Below are positions 31,454-37,185 of a stretch of DNA of 38,936 bases, in pieces. Below the pieces are notes generated by a model. That model was not told where the DNA came from and did not search any database. It saw nothing but the letters and a program-made list of their open reading frames with translations. Position numbers and translations under genes: made by a program. How positions within the stretch are numbered: position 1 is the stretch's first letter; every line of letters begins with the position of its first letter. The stretch is from Alphaproteobacteria bacterium. GTDB lineage: Bacteria > Pseudomonadota > Alphaproteobacteria > Sphingomonadales > Sphingomonadaceae. The DNA lies in NCBI GenBank assembly GCA_005882415.1, contig VBAE01000093.1, forward strand, positions 1 through 38,936. Reading direction: 5' to 3'.

Positions 31454-32525
31454 CTACGGCGTCCGAGCTTCCCCAGCCTCCCGAGCCTCCAGTTCCCCCC
31501 TTATCCGAGCCAGCTCCGGGTCCATCTCCATCCCCGCAAACCGCCAATAATCCTCCCCTTCGTGAAATCCCTCCGCCTCCTCCAGAACCACCCCCGATTC
31601 CAGCGGGCCAAGATAAGGCATCGCGTTCGGCCCGACCCGGACGAAGCTCTCCCCCGGATCGTCGAGCCCCGCCTCGATCGCCGCCTCGCCGCCTCGGTCG
31701 TAGGCGGCATCCGAAGCCCGCGCCCGCGCCGCGCACGCCTCCAGCGCGGCTGCGATCGCCGCCTCGGCCTCGGCGTCGAGCGCCACCCCTTCGAACCCGT
31801 CCAGCACCGCCGCCGAGCAATCGAGCGCCTCCGCCCCATTGTCGTTGGCCCCGCCCCGCGAATTGATCACCGTCCGCACCGTCGTCGCCGAAGCCATGGC
31901 CCCCGCTCCCTCCACCCGCTCATCCTGGCGAGAGGCCGCCCCCGCCCCCGCGCTGGCCCGCGTCGAGAAATAATTGATCGTCGTCCGCCTGCCATTCTCG
32001 TCCTGGCCGTAGTGGCGCAGGCAGAACATCAGCAGCGCGTCGTTATGCTTGCGCCGGAATCCCATCAGCTTGCCGCCGACGAAGACGGGGACCAGAGTGT
32101 TCAGGTCGGATCGTCCCCCGGACGATCCTCAACCGTGTGGGGCACGGTTGACCTGACACTCCCTCGATCGCCCGCTCGAAGGCGATGTCCTTCAGCCGCT
32201 TCAGCCCGAAATCCAGAGCCGCGTCCCAAGCCCGCCGAAAGCTCTCCGCCCCCGCCGACCGCCGCAGCGTGTAGCAATTCTGCTGCGACATATTGACCAT
32301 CGCCGCCGCCCGGGTGACGCAGCCGGTATCGGCCAGCGCCTCGATAAACGCCTTCTGCCGCTCCGGCGTCCACCCATCATGCCGAAACCGCCGAGGCACG
32401 GGCGCGAAGTCGAGCGGAGGCGCCTCCCGCGCGCCCTTCCCCGCCGCCGACGCCCGCGCCTCCGCGCCGTCCGAACCCAGTCTCTCCTGCTCCTTCCGAA
32501 GCGCCCTACCCTTCTTCCGCATCAT
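31454..32525 (-). pseudogene. Terminase-small-subunit-like gene interrupted by a palindromic element
   Basis: Coding sense starts at ATG 32525 (after GAGGGAG). The N-terminal part reads GWTPERQKAFIEALADTGCV, then TRAAAMVNMSQQNCYTLRRS, a helix-turn-helix typical of the family, and RLKDIAFERAIEG. At 32096-32160 the element below is inserted, and the frame then stops at 32043. The remainder continues in another frame from LVPVFVGGKLMGFRRKHNDA down to 31454. Removing about 61 bp would restore one frame. This is the same kind of protein as the one at 1130-1804. The break looks real and recent, because the two halves are otherwise undamaged. Confidence 0.72.
32096..32160. mobile_element. 65-bp Y-shaped palindromic element inserted in a gene
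   Basis: Outer stem: AGTGTTCAGGTC (32096-32107) pairs with GACCTGACACT (32150-32160) with one bulged T. Inside are two perfect hairpins, GGATCGTCC/GGACGATCC (32108-32128, loop CCC) and TCAACCGTG/CACGGTTGA (32129-32151, loop TGGGG). It matches the element at 37086 in its CAGGT...ACCTG ends, two-hairpin layout and GTCC-NNN-GGAC hairpin tip, so the two are one family. Confidence 0.75.
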
Positions 32526-32621
32526 TCCCACTCCCTCGCCAAAGGCCCGAGTCGCGGGCCAATCGACCAGTTTATGACTCAAGAGAGGGGGTGTAGGAAA
32601 ATGAAATGTTCGCGCTGTGTT

Positions 32622-32745
32622 CCCGAGCGCAGCGCCGCCGGCTGCGCAGCAGCCGCCGAAGCAGCGCGAAGAGAGAACACGAGCCGGCCAGCCTGCGCCG
32701 AAGGCGACAGGACTGACGTCACGGAATTCAGTTCCGTGACGGCTA
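32622..32745. repeat. Structured island repeat, copy 3
   Basis: A third copy in the same orientation: CCCGAGCGCAGCGCCGCCGG, stem GGCTGCGCAGCAGCC, GCAGCGCGAAGAGA, GCCGGCCAGCCTGCGCC, GGCGACAGGACTGACG, ending with GTCACGGAA/TTCCGTGAC (32718-32740). It lies between the broken terminase-like gene and yoeB, downstream of yoeB on the minus strand. Confidence 0.8.
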
Positions 32746-32789
32746 CGGCTTCCGAATTGAGGCGCACCGCCGCCTAAGCTGCCCCACGC

Positions 32790-33056
32790 TCAATAATGAA
32801 ACCGGCACTGAAGGATTTCGAGCACCTGCTCGTCTCCCCTGCCGACCACGCGATACACCAGCCGATGCTCGCCATCGATCCGGCGCGACCACCAGCCGGA
32901 GAGGTTTTCCCGAAGCGGTTCCGGCTTTCCGATCCCCTTGAAGGGCGAGCGCAAAGTGTCGCCGATCAGCGCATCCACCCGCGCCAGCCTCTTCGGGTCA
33001 GTCGCCTGCCAGAAGCGATAATCCTCCCAGGCGCGGAGGTGGAAACTGATCTTCAC
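32790..33056 (-). CDS. yoeB: YoeB-family toxin (Txe/YoeB)
   Basis: An 88-residue RelE-fold mRNA interferase. Family landmarks are AWEDYRFWQATDPKRLARVD, then PFKGIGKPEPLRENLSGWWS, RRIDGEHRLVYRVV and the closing ILQCRFHY, with the catalytic Arg/His/Tyr residues of YoeB at the end. It overlaps the antitoxin stop as ATGA, so translation is coupled. Intact. It is the second of three TA pairs in the window. Confidence 0.93.
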   Translation of the reverse strand: MKISFHLRAWEDYRFWQATDPKRLARVDALIGDTLRSPFKGIGKPEPLRENLSGWWSRRIDGEHRLVYRVVGRGDEQVLEILQCRFHY

Positions 33057-33331
33057 ACGGCGCGGTAGGATTGCGCCTGCTCATCCCACTCGACCTCGAC
33101 CATGTTGCGCCCCGCATCGGCGTCGGCGACGGCTTCGTCCAGCTGCCGCGCATTGGCGGGGGTCGATTTGAGATGCAGCGTCTCGACCATGGAATCATAA
33201 TCGGACTGGGCGAGCATCACGACCGGCTCATGCCCTTGGCGGGTCACCAGCACCGGCGCCCGATCGTCCACCGCCCGGTCCATGAAGTGGGCGAGACGGC
33301 GGCGAAGCTCGGAGAAGCTGACGTGGAGCAT
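33053..33331 (-). CDS. yefM: YefM-family antitoxin (Phd/YefM)
   Basis: A 92-residue protein with the Phd/YefM N-terminal DNA-binding fold: VSFSELRRRLAHFMDRAVDD, then APVLVTRQGHEPVVMLAQSD, DYDSMVETLHL. The acidic, disordered C-terminus binds YoeB. It is the first gene of the pair and its promoter carries repeats of TGTAC, the core of known YefM operators. Confidence 0.93.
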   Translation of the reverse strand: MLHVSFSELRRRLAHFMDRAVDDRAPVLVTRQGHEPVVMLAQSDYDSMVETLHLKSTPANARQLDEAVADADAGRNMVEVEWDEQAQSYRAV

Positions 33332-33332
33332 G

Positions 33333-33350
33333 TGTACATGTTAGTGTACG
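33333..33350. promoter_or_regulatory. YefM operator (TGTACA boxes)
   Basis: Immediately before the yefM start codon, TGTACA (33333-33338) and TGTACG (33345-33350) are spaced 12 bp apart (start to start). Hexamers of TGTACA are the known binding core of E. coli YefM; here the match is strong in one half and one base off in the other. Confidence 0.6.
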
Positions 33351-33365
33351 CGAGGGGCGGGAGCA

Positions 33366-33407
33366 AGGACTGACCTCACGAAATTCAGTTCCGTAACGGC
33401 TACGGCG
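33366..33407. repeat. Structured island repeat, partial copy 4
   Basis: Only the 3' end of the repeat is present: GGACTGACCTCACGAAATTC and CAGTTCCGTAACGGCTACGG. The hairpin stem carries mismatches, so this is a decayed copy between yefM and the XRE gene. Confidence 0.65.
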
Positions 33408-33411
33408 CAAG

Positions 33412-33636
33412 TCAGTCGGGAAACAGCTCCGCCACGCCGACCCCAAGCGCTCCCGCAATCCGGGCGATATTGATCAGGCTGACATTGTTCTCACCGCGCT
33501 CGATGCCCCCATAATAGGACCGGTCGATCCCAGCCTTCAGCGCGACTTTCTCCTGAGAGAGCTTGGCTGCCTTGCGGAGCTTACGGAGACGCGCTCCGAA
33601 GCGGAGCTTCACTTCGTCCTTTTCGGCCGCGTCCAT
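33412..33636 (-). CDS. XRE-family helix-turn-helix regulator
   Basis: A 74-residue single-domain regulator. The HTH reads FGARLRKLRKAAKLSQEKVA, then LKAGIDRSYYGGIERGENNV and SLINIARIAGALGVGVAELF, the usual cI-like sequence with the recognition helix at about residues 38-46. It is alone on its strand next to the winged-helix gene. It may be an orphan antitoxin-like repressor or a control (C) protein of the restriction type. Confidence 0.88.
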   Translation of the reverse strand: MDAAEKDEVKLRFGARLRKLRKAAKLSQEKVALKAGIDRSYYGGIERGENNVSLINIARIAGALGVGVAELFPD

Positions 33637-33684
33637 CCCGCCTTGTCGGCGAAATGAGGACTATAGTTCCACGGGGTATGACTC

Positions 33685-34191
33685 TCAGTCGGAGCTTTGC
33701 TCCCTCCGAAATGGAGCGTCCGTCCCATCCCAGGCAAGCTGCACCGCAATGAAATAATCCTCCATAGCGTCGCTGGCTGCCTCGGTGAGGGCAAGCAGGG
33801 ACGCCCCTTGCCGCGCCGGATCAGGCTGGCGCTCGACAAGCCCGCGCTCGGCCAGCACGTCCAGCCAGCGCAGCGCAGTCGTGGTTGCAACCCGCGCATT
33901 CTCCGTCAGCCGCGCCAGCCGCACAGGCCGCTTCTCAAGATAGCACCGGAACAGCTCCAGCAGCAGGCTCCAGCCGGGATTGGCAAGGTCGATCCCGAAC
34001 GCGTCGGACCGGGACTGCCTGGCCACCTGCACCGCCTGCAGCTGAGACACAGTGATCCGCTCCCGCGCACGCCCCTTCCGCCGAAGCGCGTCCAGTTCCG
34101 AATAGCTGGAAATCCGCTCCGACACCGAGCCAAGCTCCCGGCTCAGCTCCTCAAGAAAGGTCCGCCCCCCACTCCCCCGCTTCGCATCCAC
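33685..34191 (-). CDS. Winged-helix (MarR-like) DNA-binding protein
   Basis: 168 residues from GTG 34191. The N-terminal ~55 residues are charged and helical. The DNA-binding part is RPVRLARLTENARVATTTAL, then RWLDVLAERGLVERQPDPAR, a helix-turn-helix with wing in the MarR/PadR style (recognition helix ATTTALRWLDVL). It diverges from the DUF5343-HEPN operon with 180 bp between starts, so it is a candidate regulator of that operon (inference). Exact family not recognised. Confidence 0.72.
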   Translation of the reverse strand: MDAKRGSGGRTFLEELSRELGSVSERISSYSELDALRRKGRARERITVSQLQAVQVARQSRSDAFGIDLANPGWSLLLELFRCYLEKRPVRLARLTENARVATTTALRWLDVLAERGLVERQPDPARQGASLLALTEAASDAMEDYFIAVQLAWDGTDAPFRREQSSD

Positions 34192-34371
34192 GGCTCATCG
34201 AATAGCGCAAGTCTGCGGGATATAATACCCGATTTGTAGGGAGGAGCGTTTTGAGGACGCCCCCAGATTCTTGTACCTAGGACGGCGCTGCGGCGCCTCC
34301 CCGCCAGAAGAGCCTCTAGTTGCCATTCCCATTGATCTGAGACAGGATCACGCAAGCAGGGGGACATCGAC

Positions 34372-35061
34372 TTGGCAACTGAGAAAGAAGCAACGGCCAC
34401 GCCTGCCGCTCCGGAAAAGACCGTTCGCCGCAAGATCCCAGGAGGGCTGCCTTATACGTCAAGTCCGGGGGTTCTGAGGCGGGTCTTGGAAAAGATACCT
34501 ACGTCGGAGAAGCCGGCCACCTTCACCAACGACTTCCTCGGCACAGTCATGGAAGCGAGAGGAGGAGCCGCCCGGCCAATCATTCCCATCCTGAAGGCGA
34601 CTGGCCTCCTCAATCAGACGGGAGCGCCCTCAGAACTCTACGCACAATTCCAGACTGATGCAGGTCGTCCTACCGCCGCCCTTCAGGCTCTGCGAAATGG
34701 CTTCGGAGAAATATTCCGCCGGAATCAATACGCCCACAAGGCGGAAGAAGCCGCTCTCATCGACGTCATAGTAGCGATCACGGGCCTCCCGAAAAAAGAG
34801 GGGATCGTCCGTTATATCCTCACTACGTTTCAAGCATTCCAAGAATACGCGAAGCTGGCACGCGAGGATGCCAAGGCCGATGAGCACATCGATGCAAGCC
34901 ACTCGCACGATGCTTCACCTCTGCCACTCCTTGACCGAAGTGACAATGGCGCCGGTCGGCTCCAACTCGCCTACAACATCAACGTGGTCCTTCCTGAAAC
35001 GACGAATGTCGAGGTATACAACGCCATCTTTAAGAGCTTGAAGGCGAACCTATTAACGTGA
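34372..35061 (+). CDS. DUF5343-family protein, partner of a HEPN protein
   Basis: 229 residues from TTG 34372, supported by GGGGGAC eight bases upstream. The N-terminal ~20 residues are Ala/Thr-rich. The core (about 25-160) reads GGLPYTSSPGVLRRVLEKIP, then FTNDFLGTVMEARGGAARPI and IPILKATGLLNQTGAPSELY, matching DUF5343 (winged-helix-like). A C-terminal part (about 195-229) reads RLQLAYNINVVLPETTNVEV and YNAIFKSLK, a strand-helix end seen in related proteins. The stop overlaps the next gene by GTGA, so they form one unit. GC content and codon use are lower than in neighbours, suggesting acquisition. Confidence 0.82.
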   Translation: MATEKEATATPAAPEKTVRRKIPGGLPYTSSPGVLRRVLEKIPTSEKPATFTNDFLGTVMEARGGAARPIIPILKATGLLNQTGAPSELYAQFQTDAGRPTAALQALRNGFGEIFRRNQYAHKAEEAALIDVIVAITGLPKKEGIVRYILTTFQAFQEYAKLAREDAKADEHIDASHSHDASPLPLLDRSDNGAGRLQLAYNINVVLPETTNVEVYNAIFKSLKANLLT

Positions 35062-35651
35062 GCGATCATACAGTGGAACTGTTCGTCTTGAAGTGCGCTG
35101 TCATCGAGTCCGGCTTGAGGACTACATTGGCGGAGTTCGATACCGGAAATTCAGGTGCCCTCAGCAAAGCTGACGACGAGCAACTGGAGCCATTTATCAA
35201 GCAGTATGATCTCGCGAACCGCAAGAATGCGGCCCACATGGCGCGCTACTACGAGATATTCTACCTTTTAGAAAATGACATACGCCGCCTCATTGTCGAG
35301 ACGATGGAAGCAGCGCACGGTCAGGCGTGGTGGGACTCCCAAGTCCCACCGGGCGTCCTTGAGGAGGTGCGGAAGAACCGCGAGCGCGAAGCGCAGGCCG
35401 CAGTCTCGGTGCGGTCTGAGGACGACATCGACTACACGACGTTTGGCCAACTTGGTGACATCATACGGGCGAACTGGTCCGATTTCGCAGGAATGCTAAG
35501 CAATCAGTCGGCGGTGTCGCGGGTGATGGCAGCGCTCAACATGCTCCGGGGCACCATCGCCCATTGTGGTGTTCTAGCGGAGGATGAGGTGGACCGTCTC
35601 AAGCTTGCGATTCGCGACTGGTTCAGGGTTCTAGAGGGACCGAAAAGCTAA
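35058..35651 (+). CDS. Swt1-family HEPN protein (candidate RNase)
   Basis: 197 residues from GTG 35058, overlapping the DUF5343 stop. The N-terminal half is helical. The C-terminal half (about 73-195) matches the Swt1-type HEPN domain: LENDIRRLIVETMEAAHGQA, WWDSQVPPGVLEEVRKNRER, TTFGQLGDIIRANWSDF, and the signature MLRGTIAHC with R164 and H169 (RX4H). That Arg-His pair is the catalytic centre of HEPN RNases. The protein is therefore a candidate metal-independent RNase, paired with DUF5343, as in toxin-like or abortive-infection modules. Confidence 0.82.
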   Translation: MSDHTVELFVLKCAVIESGLRTTLAEFDTGNSGALSKADDEQLEPFIKQYDLANRKNAAHMARYYEIFYLLENDIRRLIVETMEAAHGQAWWDSQVPPGVLEEVRKNREREAQAAVSVRSEDDIDYTTFGQLGDIIRANWSDFAGMLSNQSAVSRVMAALNMLRGTIAHCGVLAEDEVDRLKLAIRDWFRVLEGPKS

Positions 35652-35846
35652 GAAGTGGACGGATTCTCGTAACTGCCGCCAGGGCTTTCGTGGGCTTCGG
35701 TGCTGACATCAAAGACTTTCACGCGGTGTCTGGCACAAGCTCCAGTCTAGTCGAAGGGTAACCTCGGTGCCTAGCACTGCCGACACTCGACTCTTGGATG
35801 CCGCTTAATTACTCTCAGCACTTATGTTACGGGAGGAGCGCGGCTC

Positions 35847-36080
35847 ATGGCTTGGTATAAGGACGGCACCAAACTTGAAAAAATCGACGACGCAAACTTC
35901 GATAAAATCTGGAAGCCGGGAGAGACGCCGCCGGACAACGGCATCTACGAATGCCAAGGCTGCGGCGACGAGATTGCGTCGAACAAAGGCGTAAAGCTTC
36001 CAACCCAAAATCATAGTCAACATTCTCCGGCAGAAGGCGAAATCCGGTGGAAGATGATTGTCTGCTGTGAGAACCGCTAG
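35847..36080 (+). CDS. Small zinc-ribbon-like protein
   Basis: A 77-residue protein starting ATG 35847 after GGGAGGAG. Residues 33-42 read IYECQGCGDE, a CxxC knuckle, later joined by ICC-type cysteines (IVCCENR), so a zinc site is plausible. PTQNHSQHSPAEGEIRWKMI follows, resembling small proteins sometimes annotated as protein L. It lies 195 bp after the HEPN gene. The separation argues against one operon, but the low GC suggests the same origin. The gap 35652-35846 holds nothing recognisable. Confidence 0.7.
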   Translation: MAWYKDGTKLEKIDDANFDKIWKPGETPPDNGIYECQGCGDEIASNKGVKLPTQNHSQHSPAEGEIRWKMIVCCENR

Positions 36081-36194
36081 AGTTCGAGGTGCCTCGCACT
36101 AAGGAATCCAGCCTCCCCCCGCCACCGCATAGTTCTGCCATCCACGATAGGCTCGGCCCCACCGCGTCTCCGAGCAACCGCACGATCGTTGAGC

Positions 36195-36313
36195 GCCGTC
36201 ACGAACTGAATTCGTGACGTCGATCAGGCTCGCTTCGCGACCTGTCGGCCGGGCTTCGCCGTCTCTCGCGGAAGCCTCGGCGGCGGTTCCCGCCGGCGGT
36301 CTTCCGCTCGGCC
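36195..36313. repeat. Structured island repeat, copy 5 (opposite orientation)
   Basis: Reading on the minus strand it has GAGCGGAAGACCGCCGGCGG, a GGCGG/CCGCC stem, AGACGGCGAAGCCCGGCCGA and the hairpin GTCACGAA/TTCGTGAC (36198-36218 on the plus strand), so it is a diverged copy. It lies directly after the hicB stop codon and could act as its terminator. Confidence 0.65.
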
Positions 36314-36314
36314 C

Positions 36315-36677
36315 CTACGCCACCCCCGGCGCCTTCCGCCTTACCGTCTCCTCCGCGCAATCCTTGAGTGCCCGCTCGGCGAACTGGTTGAGGCTCACCC
36401 CTTCGATCGTCGCGGCGAGGGCGGCCTGGGCGTGGACGGCGGGGTCGGTGCGGATCATCAATTTGCCCGAATAGGCCCTCTCCGGCGTCTTTCCGATCTC
36501 GGCGCAGGTCTCGAGATAGTCGTCGACCGCTTCGTGGAACGCGGCGACGATCTCCCGGGCGTCGGCGCCGTGAAAGCCGACGACATCGTTGATCCCGGCG
36601 ATCCGGCCGACCAGCAGCAGATCGTCGGCGTCGAACTCGACGGCGGCGTTATAGCCCTTGTAGGTCAGCAGGTTCAT
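36315..36677 (-). CDS. hicB: HicB-family antitoxin
   Basis: A 120-residue protein. The N-terminus (YKGYNAAVEFDADDLLLVGR, then IAGINDVVGFHGADAREIVA, FHEAVDDYLETCAEIGKTPE) has the HicB RNase H-like fold. The C-terminal ~35 residues (IRTDPAVHAQAALAATIEGV, SLNQFAERALKD) form a ribbon-helix-helix/Arc-like DNA-binding end. It overlaps hicA by ATGA and is the second gene, which is usual for hicAB. It should bind the palindrome upstream of hicA. Confidence 0.92.
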   Translation of the reverse strand: MNLLTYKGYNAAVEFDADDLLLVGRIAGINDVVGFHGADAREIVAAFHEAVDDYLETCAEIGKTPERAYSGKLMIRTDPAVHAQAALAATIEGVSLNQFAERALKDCAEETVRRKAPGVA

Positions 36678-36928
36678 GGCTTCACTCCCAGCCTGGCAAG
36701 GAAGGCCCGAGCGTCCCGGACCTGATAATGCTTCGCATTCGGCTCCGGGTGGGGCCGGTGAAACGAGGCGATCACCCCGTTCCTCTCGAACTTCACCCGC
36801 GAGCCGCGTCCGTCGATGACCCGGCAGCCGACCGCCTTCAGCAGGCTTTCGAGCGCGGACCAGCGGATCGTCCCGGAAACCGGATCCGCGAAAAGGTCCG
36901 CCAGCGTCTGACGCTGCTTCGAGTTCAT
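36674..36928 (-). CDS. hicA: HicA-family toxin
   Basis: 84 residues from ATG 36928, chosen because longer readings enter noncoding repeats. It reads TIRWSALESLLKAVGCRVID, then GRGSRVKFERNGVIASFHRP and HPEPNAKHYQVRDARAFLAR, the HicA dsRBD-like fold with the catalytic His in ASFHRPH. It cleaves mRNA. It is somewhat longer than the ~60-residue average because of an N-terminal helix. Third TA pair in the window. Confidence 0.92.
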   Translation of the reverse strand: MNSKQRQTLADLFADPVSGTIRWSALESLLKAVGCRVIDGRGSRVKFERNGVIASFHRPHPEPNAKHYQVRDARAFLARLGVKP

Positions 36929-36947
36929 GCTAGCGTTTTGCGCTAGC
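36929..36947. promoter_or_regulatory. Palindromic operator of hicAB
   Basis: A perfect 7-bp inverted repeat GCTAGCG-TTTTG-CGCTAGC touches the hicA start codon. This is the expected place for a HicB operator; binding is inferred from symmetry and position. Confidence 0.65.
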
Positions 36948-37075
36948 GCTTGGGGGAGTGCAAGCACGAAGTGATAGCGCATGGGAGAGTTGCCCGCTTC
37001 CTCCGCGCCTCCGCGTCTCCGCGCGAACCCAAACCGCCCCCGGCTCACGCGGAAGCCCCGGCAGCCTCGCGGGGC

Positions 37076-37169
37076 CCCCTCCACCATGGTCAGGTGAACA
37101 GTCCGCCGGACTGTTCAGCCCTGTCCGGGGGACAGGGCGACCTGACCATTGCGGGTGGTCCCCCTCCCC
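37076..37169. repeat. Y-shaped element (64 bp) nested in a second palindrome
   Basis: Inner element 37086-37149: ends ATGGTCAGGT and ACCTGACCAT pair as the outer stem, with hairpins GAACAGTCC/GGACTGTTC (37096-37116, loop GCC) and CCCTGTCC/GGACAGGG (37119-37137, loop GGG). It is flanked by CCCCTCCACC on the left and TGGTCCCCCTCCCC (37156-37169) on the right, which together form the type of palindrome seen at 16258-16295. The inner element therefore appears inserted in the loop of the outer one. It lies between hicA and the typA end. Confidence 0.7.
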
Positions 37170-37185
37170 GTTCCGGGGAGGAGCT

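Noticed and set aside
32043..32157. Read-through C-terminus of the terminase-like protein in the element
   Set aside because: The residues after 32157 come from translating the palindromic element, and the true continuation lies in another frame.
35652..35846. Possible small gene or RNA between HEPN and zinc-ribbon genes
   Set aside because: No ORF with a ribosome binding site, no strong hairpin and no recognisable RNA; reported as empty.
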